From Artemisia argyi (taxonomy: Eukaryota > Streptophyta > Magnoliopsida > Asterales > Asteraceae), in NCBI GenBank assembly GCA_030686995.1, contig CM060692.1:124305296-124369295 (forward strand): 64,000 bases of DNA, given 5' to 3'. The stretch's first letter is position 1. Each line of letters begins with the position of its first letter. The notes beneath the pieces are model-generated. The model saw nothing but the letters and a program-made list of their open reading frames with translations, was not told the DNA's origin and did not search any database. Below, one piece after another: positions 10,618 through 21,363 of the stretch. Both the position numbers and the translations under genes were made by a program.

Positions 10618-12362
10618 TGTAACAATTCGCAATTTCAGGTTAACTTTTATTCCCGAAAATTTCACTATTCACTTTTTACTATTTATTTTCACTATTCATC
10701 TCAGAAATTTTTATTTCATATTCTCGTAAGTTAAACTATTTTAACGATAATCCGAGAGTTTGACGCTCGTCGGATCATTTCTGCAAAAATCACGAAGCCG
10801 TGTCCGAGATTTACTTTTAGGTTTAAACGTCATTCTAGCATCCCGATATGTCCATAAAACATTATAAACAATAGAAATATGATTTTCTCTCATTTTACGA
10901 CAATTCCAAAAGTTTTGGAATTTTACGTTTTCCAGTTCAGCGTTTTACGCGAATTGCGCGTTTTAGACCCGTGATTCCAGTTTTTAGCAGGGTTTTAGCA
11001 CCCGATAGATCCTACCACTCATTTTATATTTTATTATGGAGTATATTGATAAGTTCTAGCATATTTATAAGTTTCATATTTTTAGGATACCCGGTTTTAC
11101 GTTTCGTGACTTAAAAACTTACGGTTAGCAATTTACGGAGTCAAAACTAGCTACATACTTAGGATATTATCATCCAAAGACCATGAATACTCATCTAGTC
11201 ACCTATCCATATACAAACCGACTTAGGAGGGGGGGAGTCACCATGTGTGGTTAAATCTTGACCATTGATTCTTTAGATCATTACTTAATTACAACTTTGT
11301 CACCAAGTTATTGTAATTTCCTAGTAAGCTTCCTAACCTCCTCATTTTTAGTATAAAAGCATGCTCATGTCTTCCTTTCTTCACCACAAAAATGCCACAA
11401 CATAAATACCTAACACCATGATCCTTTGATCTTCAATATATAAGTTACACTACAAAGTTCAAGGTCTTAGTATTCTCTACCTAGTTCTTAAGTTTGTTTG
11501 GTGATTCCATTGTTGAATTAGGAGCTACACAAGGTCACTAGGGCTGAAGTTAAATGGTTTTCACAAGGGTTAGATCAAGGCTAGCAAGGGTTACAAGAGT
11601 TATGGTGAAGGGTTTACAAGCTTAGGTTTAGTGTCCTAGTTCTATACTTGACTTCCTTTCTTAAGAGAAAGCCAAAAGTTGTAAGCAAACCCTAACATAC
11701 TCCTTACTTAATTATCATATTCATGCTCTTTGTGTTCCTTTCATGCTATATATGCTCTTGTTATTGTGTTCATGATGTTTAAAATGGATAAAACGAGTAT
11801 TGGTATACATATGTTAACTTATGACAAGCAAACAAGTGATTTTTATGGAGAACCACGACCAAAATAGTATAACTATGATATTTGACACTTACTTTCTGTT
11901 ATAAAGGACTTCAAAAGGAAAACATAGCAATTTGAATCACCTAAAACGAGTACACGAGTCAAAAATTATGACCATTTGAAGCTAGCGAAACCAAAACGCC
12001 GAAACTGCCTATAACCTACTGTTTTGCATTCTGCCAATTTGAAAGTCACCCTTCTGGTCTAATTCATCAAAAATTTAAAACACGAAAGTTGTCCGGAACA
12101 CCGTTTTCGTTCAGGAACAAAGAAGCTCGAGCCCTAAAAACGCTTTTCGAGTGATAATTTCTTCAAATTCTTAACAGCCCATTTTTAGACCAAAGTTACT
12201 ATATAATGATTATATTTAGATGAGACCAAGAGGTCTAATGACCTAAAGCCGAGATCACAACCATGGCTAAAGCCAAGGTTGAGTCTCGAGACCATGGTAA
12301 AAATAACCAAGGTCACGGCAAAGCCACGGCTAAAGACCATATAACTTTTAAAGATCAAAAAG

Positions 12363-12418
<56 letters not shown>

Positions 12419-13646
12419 ATCAAATACTACAATAGTAGGGAGCCTCATGTGAGGAGTTCATTAAGTAAGCCGTCGAGGCGAGTTGTGGATTTACGAATTA
12501 AAATGTCCTGGCTCCTCGAACGTTTACTCCATGACTTCTGAATTATGTCGGCCCGAACGGTAGTAAGAGATATACAACCTATACATGTTTCATAAACCAT
12601 TTATATTCAAAGACTTACACTATATACTAAGTACTACATCATGAACTATATGCAAGACATATATTGGCAATTCTTCGTATACTTAGACGTTACTCCAAAC
12701 CTAAGTCGCAACGTTCTATTATAGGCTGCTCTTAGAGACTTTCGCGATTCGACTACCACTTTCTTTTCTCATTACATAAGCTTAAGGTGAGTCATAGCCC
12801 CTACTTTTTCATACTTGTTTTAACTCTTTGGGGGGGATACATGCACAATTACTTGCTTACTTGTACAAATACTCAAAACATTTATACTTGATTGTGTTAT
12901 ACTTGATTGGCATTATACTTGAATGCGTTATACATGATAATTATACTTGATTGCGTTATACATACTTGTTACACTGTACTTGCTTAATTTAAATACAAGA
13001 TTTGTATTTACGTACATATACAATACTCTATGCTGTCAAAGGAGAGGTATTAATAGTACTAGTATGGGCCTACACCCCCCACCCAAGTCCAAGATTCGAG
13101 ACGTTGGGTGACATGTACTATTTGGGATGGTGGTTCCCCGCCTATGGGTCCAAAATGACGTGACCATGGGTGAATATAATCCTGAGAAACTATATATATT
13201 AGCAGTGGGTTGTGAACACACAGGTTACAAGTCTCTTATGGCGGGACTTGTAACTGAGTGGATTCACGATGCCTTTGCTGTGTGAATATTCTTTTAAGGC
13301 TTTTCAACTGTTTTAAGACAAACTCTATGAACTCACCAACCATTGTGTTGACACTTTAGCATGTTTATCTCAGGTTAGTAAGGCGATAGCTAGTGCGTGG
13401 AACTTAGAGTCAAGCTGCATATTCTGAAGACTTACGCTTTTATCATTTACCATTCAACATTTTGTATACATTTATGTATCATACTTTGGAATCTCATGTT
13501 TGTAACTTTGAATTCATTAATCGAATGGTAACTTTTCAAAACGTCTCATTTAGAGTTCGTTTTCTATAACTTGTACTTTGTATTATGAAGTAGCACCCTC
13601 AGTGACACAGTCTTCCGCTGCGGGATTTTGGGGGTCTTACAGGTTC
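10613..13646 (+). mobile_element. Solo LTR S inside pol of element A, with 5-bp target duplication
   Basis: The LTR runs 10618-13641 (3024 bp), beginning TGTAACAATTCGC and ending GGGGGTCTTACA, with short inverted termini TGTAA/TTACA. It is flanked by GGTTC at 10613-10617 and GGTTC at 13642-13646. There is no primer site or internal region beside it, so it is a solo LTR left by LTR-LTR recombination. It belongs to the family of E1 (39922-46947), with which it shares long stretches. A TATAAAA box lies at 11352-11358 and a (TA)n tract at 12365-12415. Removing it and one GGTTC rejoins the copia frame exactly. Confidence 0.93.
12365..12415. repeat. (TA)n microsatellite in solo LTR S
   Basis: About 25 uninterrupted TA dinucleotides. 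The 5' LTR of E1 has a matching tract at about 42032-42081, so it is an LTR family feature. It generates meaningless Tyr-Ile repeat frames in translation. Confidence 0.95.
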
Positions 13647-15596
13647 TTCATGACAAACTGTGAGTGCATAGATACAAGTTTCTCCATCAGTGTGAAGTCG
13701 TTGTCTTGTCATTACAGGTGCATCTGGATGGCCAATAATATGAACTAGTGGATGGCCTCGAGTCCATTTGTGTGTCGAAGGGTGTAGTTGATAAGTATCT
13801 CGCATGTTAGCAAGATCCAAATTGCGTGTTGACGACTCGGTTATATCAGGAAAGGTAGGAGCTGGTGCAAACGGATTAAAGAACGCATCAGGATCATGCT
13901 CTGCGGGTTGTGGAACTGATTGTGGTGTAGGATCTTCAGCTGAATGGCGGGAGTTAGAAATAGTTTGTTCTGTTGTAGATGGTGATGCAATTGGAGGACC
14001 GTCTCTCTCAAAACTTGTTGTAGTTTGTTGAGGTGAGTCTGGTACTGGAATGTTATCAGGTTGAGCAGCGGAATTAGGTGAGACCTCAGTAGGACGGTAA
14101 TCAATTGTGTCATCAAACAGTGGAGCAAACAAGGTTTCCAATTCTTTGTGGTTGAGTGGCAATGGTTCAGCCGAAGATTCCGGAGAGTTAAGACGGTTGA
14201 ATTCGGGTCCTAAGCTGTGTTGCTCAGAAGCCATCTGTGTGAGTTCATCAAAATTAGCATGAATGGTTTCTTGAATTTCTCTTGTTCGACGATTCCATAT
14301 CCGAAAACCTTTAGAATTTTCACAGTATCCAACAAACACTCCGATGTCAGCCTTTGCTTTAAGTTTACCTAAATCATCACGATCATTTTTCGGATAACAA
14401 AGTGCTCCAAATACATGAAAGTAATCGATATTCGGTTTTCTTTTGTGAACAATTTGATAAGGTTTTTTGCGATGGCGTTTTGTTATCATGCAACGGTTTT
14501 GGGTATAACATGCGGTTGAAACAGCTTCCGCCCATAAGTAATAAGGTAATTGAGCATTAATCAACATAGTTCTAGCAGCTTCCACTAACGTTCTGTTGCG
14601 TCTTTCAACAATTCCATTCTGTTCTGGGCTTCTAGGAATAGATGTTTGATGTTCAATTCCCACTTTCTCATAATATGACCTAAGTGTCTGATTCTTGAAT
14701 TCGGTTCCATTGTCAGTTCTGACTATTCGTACCGTGTTGCGTAACTGAACTTGAATTTTTGTGAGAAAGGTGATGATCATTGAAGGAGCCTGATCTTTAC
14801 TTCGTAAGAAATAAACCCAAGTCCATCTGGAGTAATCATCCACAATTACAAGAATGTAGCGTTTACCGTTGATACTTTGAACATGCATCGGCCCACACAA
14901 GTCCATATGTAGCAATTGTAAAACATGATTCGTACTGTGCTCAGGTTTTGAAGGAAAATGAGCCCGAGTACTTTTTCCTTGTTCACAGGCTGAACATAAG
15001 TGATCTTTGGTAAAACGGAATCTTGGAAATCCATCAACAAGTTTGTAACGAGCAAGGTCAGTCATAGTTTTGAAATTCAAGTGCGAAAGACGTTTGTGCC
15101 ATAACCAAGATTTATTCGATTCCGCTTTGGAGAGAAGACATATCGGAGATGTTGCAATCATATCTGACATTGATATTGTATAAATATTGGAGCCACGTGA
15201 GCCAGATATTAGATCGTTTCCTTGTAAATCACGAACAAAGCAAGTTTTCTCACGAAATGCAACTTCTAGATCCCTATCACAAAATTGACCAACAGAAAAA
15301 AGGTTGTGTCCAAGGCCTTCCACATAATAAACACGACTAATTTCAATGTTCCTACTGACATAGTCACCATATCCCCTGATTAAAGCGTAATGATCATTCC
15401 CGAATCTGACAGTACCAATGAACTTTGAGACAAAGTTTTGTAACAGTTTGAGATTGCCTGTCATATGTCGGGTGCATCCGCTATCAACAATCCAGAGAAC
15501 AATCTGTACCACCTGCATCACAAGATGAAGACACGGATGGAACAGAAGTAAGGGTGGAACCCAATGAAACTGCGGGTTCCTGTTGGTTAGAAACAC
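13642..15596 (-). CDS. Element A pol, protease-integrase part
   Basis: A long open frame (track end at 13599 lies inside solo LTR S; genuine pol ends at 13642). Aspartic protease has the Val-Asp-Ser-Gly-Cys motif, Asp at residue 38. Integrase shows the zinc-binding residues His167, His172, Cys201, Cys204 and the catalytic Asp232, Asp295 and Glu331, all in place. After about residue 430 there is a low-complexity Pro/Ser/Thr-rich tail leading towards RT. About the first 30 residues are out of frame with the preceding spacer ORF (15484-16023), so a frameshift lies near 15500. It continues in frame to the RT part beyond solo LTR S. Confidence 0.85.
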
Positions 15597-16023
15597 ATGT
15601 ATTCAACAATTTAGGAATCCATTTAAAGTCTGGTTTGTGTTGTAACCAACGTTGCCAATTCCAACTAGTTCGAGCTTTCTTAATGGTGAATTCACTAGTG
15701 GTTGGCTGATTCCTAGATTTGTTCTCTGCACTTATGGGGGTAACTTCAACTTCATTAGAAACCGTAGAAGGCGGCTTTCCTAAGATAGACTTAGAGGCAG
15801 TAGTGGGCCTAAAAGGAATGCGTGTTCTACGTTTCTTATGACGATTAAGTAGAGAATTAGCTATATATTTTGTATGATCACCAGATGATACGCTTTTACG
15901 ACAAAACACACAAGATGCATTAATATTCAAAACATTCAAAGGTTCATCCTTCGTTACATTTAGATTTTGATTACAATTTGCCAGATTAGAATCTAAATCT
16001 GATGCAACATGAGTTTTATTCAA
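15484..16023 (-). pseudogene. Element A, spacer ORF just before protease
   Basis: This 179-residue frame carries a Cys-Val-Phe-Cys pair, a basic patch (HKKRRTRIPFRP), and a Trp-rich segment, and it runs into the protease in the wrong frame. It therefore represents the end of the Gag-spacer polyprotein displaced by an indel near 15500. Upstream it is separated from the coiled-coil frame by further disruption around 16024-16113. No separate function is inferred. Confidence 0.5.
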
Positions 16024-16113
16024 ATTCCTAAGTTGATCTTCTACTTCTTGAGCTTCTAGTGATCCTCTTTTACGTTGCCAGAGCCTATTCTTCTTTTTAC
16101 TTTTACGCTTGGG

Positions 16114-16737
16114 TCAGCTAACGCTATTAGTGGAGACTAGTCCTGTAGAAGTGGAGTTATCAACATTAGTATTTTGAACAACATTTGCTTTAGCAGTTTT
16201 GTCTAATTTATACAATCCTGGTGCTATCACCGTGGTGTCAACCATCTTTCCTTTTCGAAGTAGCTTAATTTTCTCTTTCAAATCGATGATGATGTGATTT
16301 TTATCTTGAATATCAGACTCAAGTAAACCATTGCAATATTTGATGTCATCGCGGTTTTGTTGCCATTCGGCGTTTTCAATTTTTAGATCCGTAATTTCTT
16401 TCTCGTATTTGAGACACAGACTTTTGAAAGACTCATTGTTTTTGCAAAGTTGACAAGAGTTTGAAATATTTTGATTTTGAAGTTTCAATTCCGTTTCAAG
16501 ACTTTGAGCTTGACACCATTCAAGCCTTTGTTTGAGTAGACAAATTTCTTTTGAAAACTGTTTTGTCACATCATCATTTGTTATTCTCAGCTTATCATTT
16601 TCCTGTTTGAGTGTCTCAATTTCCACATTCAACAAGTTATTATCAACACAAAGATCATCCATAAGCATAGAAGTACCAGATTTATAGAGATCATTCATGA
16701 TAACAGACAAAATATCAGCATTGAGAACTTGTTCCAA
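16114..16737 (-). pseudogene. Element A, coiled-coil spacer ORF, distal part
   Basis: About 200 residues with strong coiled-coil character (Glu/Lys/Leu/Asn-rich heptads) and a Cys-x2-Cys pair (Cys-Gln-Leu-Cys). It continues the frame of the preceding spacer ORF across a frameshift at an eight-base A run (plus-strand T run near 16755). Long coiled-coil spacers between the Gag zinc knuckle and protease are known in Sirevirus-type copia elements. Confidence 0.55.
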
Positions 16738-18044
16738 GAGTCGATCAGCATCATTTTTTTTAAAACTCTATTTCTTTGCTTTTGAACCAAAATCTCATTT
16801 TCAGTAGAGTTGAAAACATTTATCATATTTTTGACCTCGTTTTGAAGTTCCTGATCCCAACGTGTAGCACAAAGACGGAGGTGTTTGACAATTGACAACA
16901 TTTGTTTTTGAAAAATATCTCTCTTTTCTCGCTCGTAAGCGGATTGAAAAGTTTCAACTTTTATTTCAGAATTGCATTCAATTGTTTCCTCCAAAATTTC
17001 GATGTCTTCCATAAAAGTTTTGAAGTAATTTAAGACACGACAACTTTTTGGTAAAGGTGTAAGTTCACTGGATGATGGTAAAGGACCATTTATTTGTGCT
17101 ACAGTTTGGACAGGGGCCGCATTAGAGGATGAAACATATGACTCTTCGACAAACCATGATTTCTCAGGTAATTCCTTTTGTGTAACAAAAGATTTAGAAA
17201 TGTGAGGAGCTTTTGAATAATCATATGGTGTCCAATATTGAACATAACTCATTTTAGATCGACTCTCGTCTTCAAGTTCTTCTTCTTCCTCAGTATCAAA
17301 AACAACAGCACGCACAATCGTATTATCAAGCATGTGGTCCATACTGTAAATCTTAGGATTTTCTTTGAATGTTGTGTGAACAAACATTGATTTGAAATCG
17401 CAAAGTGCAAATCCTTTATCGGGTCTCGGTTTTAAAGAAAATTTCTGTATTGTTGTGACAGAGTTCCCGTGTTTATAAACAATGTTACGAAATTCTTTGA
17501 GTTGTTTTTCAAGATCAACAATCTCACCAAGTAAGTCATCTATATACTTCCTTTTTCGTATTTTGTGTTCACAAAAATCCCTTTTACAACTTGACAATTC
17601 TGTTTCTGTTTTTGAAAGTACTGTTTGAAGACCTTCAACTTGCATTTTCAATTCACACTTCTCACTTTCAAGTTTAGAAATCAACTTTCCGTTTGATTCA
17701 ATTAAACATGTAAGATTTAATTTAATCTTGTCTTCCTGATTTGAAAGTTGAATTTTATAACACTCAATATCTCTTGCAAGTGACGCATTAGTTTCTTTTA
17801 AAACTTTGTTTTTCTCGTTGCATTTTATGATTTGCAATTGTTGAGCATCCAGTTGTTTAGATAACAATATGAGGTCAGGGTCTGGATCAAATGATGGTTC
17901 ATGTTGTTCTAAATGATCATGTTTATCTTTCTCAATAGGATCATCAAATGAAACAACTGTGCCATCATCAAATATGACAACTGTGCTTATTTGTTCATCT
18001 GTTTGAGAGGATGAAGATGATTTAGATGGAACAACTTGCGCCAT
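16695..18044 (-). CDS. Element A, coiled-coil spacer ORF, proximal part
   Basis: A 449-residue frame starting with Met-Ala-Gln-Val-Val. It follows gag in the same frame, separated only by a TAA at about 18048-18050 and one Asp codon. It contains an acidic N-terminal part, then long Glu/Lys/Leu coiled-coil stretches (about residues 60-180 and 350-430). The end at 16695 is caused by a frameshift at an A run. A single stop between gag and the rest could be a mutation or a programmed read-through; I cannot tell which. Confidence 0.55.
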   Translation of the reverse strand: MAQVVPSKSSSSSQTDEQISTVVIFDDGTVVSFDDPIEKDKHDHLEQHEPSFDPDPDLILLSKQLDAQQLQIIKCNEKNKVLKETNASLARDIECYKIQLSNQEDKIKLNLTCLIESNGKLISKLESEKCELKMQVEGLQTVLSKTETELSSCKRDFCEHKIRKRKYIDDLLGEIVDLEKQLKEFRNIVYKHGNSVTTIQKFSLKPRPDKGFALCDFKSMFVHTTFKENPKIYSMDHMLDNTIVRAVVFDTEEEEELEDESRSKMSYVQYWTPYDYSKAPHISKSFVTQKELPEKSWFVEESYVSSSNAAPVQTVAQINGPLPSSSELTPLPKSCRVLNYFKTFMEDIEILEETIECNSEIKVETFQSAYEREKRDIFQKQMLSIVKHLRLCATRWDQELQNEVKNMINVFNSTENEILVQKQRNRVLKKMMLIDSWNKFSMLIFCLLS

Positions 18045-18047
18045 ATC

Positions 18048-19901
18048 TTATTCAGAAGCAGAAGGTGAGGCTATTTCATGTATTAGGCATGCTTTATGGT
18101 CATGTACCTGAGACAAGCTGTCAGTGTCATACACTGGACCTGAATCATTAAACTGAAGTTCCTGAATGTTGGCTATAAGCAACACAGCTGCATTGGCTTC
18201 CAGATCTTCCATGTCATCATCATTGTTCACATTTGCCATGAAGTTGTTATCTTGTTCAGGGAAATGTCCATCTTTTTCATCTTGAAGAGCCATGAGTAAT
18301 GCCTGCTTGTGAAACTTACTATCCCGAGTTCTCGGTTTGGGACATGCTGTCGCTATATGACCTTGTTCATTACAATTATAGCACCATACTACATTCCCTG
18401 AGTTGGAGTTCCTAGTTGCAACCGGTTCAGACCTTCGCTGAGAAGACCCTGAGTTGTTCCTGAACCCCCCATTGTTATTAAACCTCTGACCATTCCCAAA
18501 ATTTCCTGAAGAACTTCCTGAACCAGATCTACCATAGTTACGATTCTGTATTTTCACCCTTCCATCATTGACAACAGCTTGATTCCTTGTGTTAGAAGAT
18601 GAACGTTGACGGTTGTTTGTTTTGTTGGAGAATTTGCTGAAAGCACGGGCAATAAGAGCAAGTCCCTGATTCAAAGTATTAAAGTCATCATCGTCATCTT
18701 CATTGGAGTTTGAGTAATACACTGCATCATTGTTGTTTGATGGAACAAGTTGAGTAGAAGCATACTGTGGAGATGAATCATAAGGGACCATTTGGTTCGA
18801 GGTAGAAGACTGCGGATAACTGAAGTAGTTCTGCTCTTGAACATATGCATGATTTGACATTGGTGGTGGAGCATAGGGAGATTGAGCTACGAGAGCCAAA
18901 GAATTTGGTGTTGATGTTGGTGTGTATCCTCCTCGTAGAGCTCGATCTTTTTCAACTTCAGGTTCATGGTGTTTCAGAAAATCATACAACAAACCATATG
19001 GAGCATCAAGAAGTTTTTTGGTTTGACGAACAAATGTCACATATTTATGCCAATCTGGACCAAGACTACCGACGAATTTGGAGTTTACTGCTATCCTTGG
19101 TACTGTGATTTTGTGACGTTCCAGATCATTGACCACATTTGTGAAACGATGATAGTAGGATTCAAGTGACTCTCCTGGTTCAATTGTGATGTCTGTGTAT
19201 TCCATGTAGAGTTTGGATTCCATATCATCTTTGTTCAATTGAGTGCCTTCCATAAGGAGATGAACATGTTCCCACATAGCTTTGGCTGTTTTCTGAGCAT
19301 CGACACTTCGATAAATTGGATTAGGTATACCTTGAAGTATATAAGCCATTGCGTACTCATCAGCTTCACGATGTAATTTCTGTTCTTCTGTGAGTGCAGA
19401 TTCTGGAAGAGGTCTATCACCAGGAGGACATGGAGGATCAGCATTTGGATCACCAATTTCAAATCTTGTTGGCCACTCAAATGGTCCTTCAAGTATCACT
19501 TGTTTCAAGAATTTCCCATGAGGTTTCTTTAGTTCAAGAAATCGTAAGAATCGACTTGACCATTGAACATAGTTCCCAGGTGTTAACATTGGAGGTGTTT
19601 CAAGTGATCCTGCCTCATGTCGGGATTGTTGAGTTGTAATAACTTCACACATTCTGTCAAACCAGTGAGGTTGTTTGGAGGAAAACTGAGTGTTTTGTTG
19701 GGACATTTGATATGGTTGTTGTTGAGGAATGATTTGATGTTGTTGCATCATGAGATATTGTGGTTGTTGATTAAACGGTTGTTGTTGAAAGTGTGACTGT
19801 GAAGGTTGTTGATATGATTGTTGCTGATGGTATTGTTGTTGCTGATACTGCTGATATTGTTGCTGAGGATTTGAGAAGTAGTAATGTGGTGGTTGAGACA
19901 T
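18048..19901 (-). CDS. Element A gag with Q-rich N-terminus and CCHC zinc knuckle
   Basis: The frame is open from 20006, but I choose the Met at 19901 (Met-Ser-Gln-Pro-Pro) because the codons before it lie in the motif-array leader. The N-terminal 80 residues are very rich in Gln and Tyr. The central part (about residues 90-330) resembles the copia Gag capsid domain. Then follow an Asn/Gly/Ser-rich region and the zinc knuckle Cys-x2-Cys-x4-His-x4-Cys (about 18345-18387) for RNA binding. The C-terminus is acidic. Gag forms the cytoplasmic particle that packages element RNA. Confidence 0.85.
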   Translation of the reverse strand: MSQPPHYYFSNPQQQYQQYQQQQYHQQQSYQQPSQSHFQQQPFNQQPQYLMMQQHQIIPQQQPYQMSQQNTQFSSKQPHWFDRMCEVITTQQSRHEAGSLETPPMLTPGNYVQWSSRFLRFLELKKPHGKFLKQVILEGPFEWPTRFEIGDPNADPPCPPGDRPLPESALTEEQKLHREADEYAMAYILQGIPNPIYRSVDAQKTAKAMWEHVHLLMEGTQLNKDDMESKLYMEYTDITIEPGESLESYYHRFTNVVNDLERHKITVPRIAVNSKFVGSLGPDWHKYVTFVRQTKKLLDAPYGLLYDFLKHHEPEVEKDRALRGGYTPTSTPNSLALVAQSPYAPPPMSNHAYVQEQNYFSYPQSSTSNQMVPYDSSPQYASTQLVPSNNNDAVYYSNSNEDDDDDFNTLNQGLALIARAFSKFSNKTNNRQRSSSNTRNQAVVNDGRVKIQNRNYGRSGSGSSSGNFGNGQRFNNNGGFRNNSGSSQRRSEPVATRNSNSGNVVWCYNCNEQGHIATACPKPRTRDSKFHKQALLMALQDEKDGHFPEQDNNFMANVNNDDDMEDLEANAAVLLIANIQELQFNDSGPVYDTDSLSQVHDHKACLIHEIASPSASE

Positions 19902-19992
19902 CTTTGAACACTTGTGTAGAAATGGATCTTTGTAGAAGATTGGAATGCACGTTCCTTTGATCAAGTCCAAAATCCCTGGGGCAAGTTGAATT

Positions 19993-20580
19993 CTTACGCG
20001 TAACAATAATCTTACGCGTAAACTTTTAGGTTAAGCGTAAAGAGTAGTTTAGGCGTAAACAAAGAGTTTATGCGTAAGTTTTCTCTTTACGCGTAAGCTT
20101 TGGCTTATACGTAAGTTTAGACTTATGCGTAAGGTTAAACAACCAAACAAATCTTCCAAACTTATCCAAGCTTGAAAGATATCCGAAGTCGAAGTATTCC
20201 ACTAACTTATCCAAGCTAGGGAAGTACTGAGTCACGGTAACACAAGGAGAAGACCTTTGATGAAAATTAAGCGTAGATTTTGAAACTTACGCCTAAGAAT
20301 AACTCTTAGGCGTAGGATTGATCTTATGCATAGAAAGGGCACCTTATGCGTAGGAAGTAACTTCAGCGTAGGATCTTACTCGTAGGAATCACAACTTACT
20401 CGTAGAAATTGACTTACTCGTAGGTTTTCGGCGTAGAAGACCAAAGTTACTCGTAAGAACAGGGTTTTGACCTAAGTTACTCGTAAGAAAAGGGTTTTAG
20501 CCAAAAGTTACTCGTAGAAAGGACAAAAAGTATTGTTGACAGCTTTAGAATCGTACTATTCACGTAAGTTACGCGTAAAC
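19993..20580. repeat. Array of degenerate TTACGCGTAAG motifs, copy 2
   Basis: By eye about 20 motif variants (TTACGCGTAAC, TTATGCGTAAG, TTACTCGTAGG, TTACGCCTAAG) occupy the 600 bases before gag. The half nearer the LTR is dominated by the TTACTCGTAAG variant. The spacing is irregular, which argues against satellite or CRISPR structure. Confidence 0.8.
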
Positions 20581-20934
20581 AGGTCAGAAACTTGAAAAAT
20601 CTCAAATTTTTGAAGAAAAAATGCTTAGAAATAAGGTACTTTTGATCAAATAACTTCACCAATACTTAGAAAACACTAACTATTGAAGATTTTGCTACCA
20701 AAAACTAGTTTTCCAATATCAAAGAAGCTATAAAACCTTAAAAAACTATAAAAAATCACAACTTTATGCAAAAACTAAGCTTCAAATCACTATATCAACC
20801 TTGAAACTTGTCCAAGCTTCAAGATTTGAGTGAAAGAAACAAAGAAAAATGCAAAAAGATGAAGAACAAGCACCAAAACCCTACGTTAACAATAGAAAGT
20901 ACACTTCAATCTCTATTAGGCGAATGATACCACT
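20007..20934 (-). other. Leader of element A between LTR and gag
   Basis: Untranslated leader. Next to the LTR (20919-20932) the minus strand reads TGGTATCATTCGCC, the expected place of the primer-binding site. It shares only the first eight bases with the usual tRNA-iMet site TGGTATCAGAGC. Near gag lies the TTACGCGTAAG-type motif array (19993-20580). The rest is AT-rich and shows no frame. Confidence 0.6.
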
Positions 20935-21363
20935 TGTTAGGTCACCATTTATGTAAACACAAGTATGATAATGAAAGAAATAAGATGAGAATGGAGATTG
21001 GTTGATTATAAGAAATGAGAGAAAAGTAAGAACAAGAATTTCACTAAGATATTCAAATAACTAACAATTAAAAGAGTTACATAAGCTTAGTATTTATAGG
21101 AGGAGGAGTAGGGTAGCACTCCCTTCCTCCCTCCATTCTTTTGGACGTGGGCTTTAAGGCCCATTGGTCTTACATTCTTAAGCCTTGTAATATAAACTAA
21201 GTAGAATAAATAACTAAGCAACCTATTACAAAAGGTAATGACCGAGACTTGACTAAAATACAAAAGTATGATCCCAACATAGATGGTGGGGATGATTCCC
21301 TTAGTATGTAAGAAAAAGTTTGGTTATTAATATAACTCTTGAATATAATTAACAGTAATAACA
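20935..21363 (-). mobile_element. 5' LTR of element A
   Basis: Proposed LTR of 429 bp with 5-bp inverted termini. On the minus strand it starts TGTTATTACTG (ending at 21363) and ends GGTGACCTAACA (20935), then two bases and the primer site. A minus-strand TATAAATA box lies at 21091-21098. The partner LTR is not in the window, so the outer boundary rests on the TG..CA termini alone. Confidence 0.6.

Larger units (their letters stand above)
1439..21363 (-). mobile_element. Element A: giant Ty1/copia retrotransposon with accessory gene, interrupted by a solo LTR
   Basis: Order on the minus strand: LTR (20935-21363), primer site, leader with a TTACGCGTAAG-type motif array, gag with zinc knuckle, coiled-coil spacer frames, protease-integrase, RT-RNase H, purine tracts, a second motif array, an accessory gene of about 1400 codons, then hairpins and further purine tracts. 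Protease-integrase-RT order identifies Ty1/copia. Without the 3-kb solo LTR S the visible part is about 17 kb, far longer than the usual 5-10 kb. The 3' LTR is not visible; G cuts in at the left. The shared motif array before gag and before the accessory gene is the best evidence that both belong to one element. Confidence 0.75.

Noticed and set aside
12263..12541. Overlapping frames with long Tyr-Ile repeats on both strands
   Set aside because: They translate a (TA)n microsatellite inside solo LTR S; no gene.
19993..20580. Motif array considered as CRISPR or satellite
   Set aside because: Spacing is irregular, units are degenerate and only 10-11 bases, and this is plant retrotransposon DNA.
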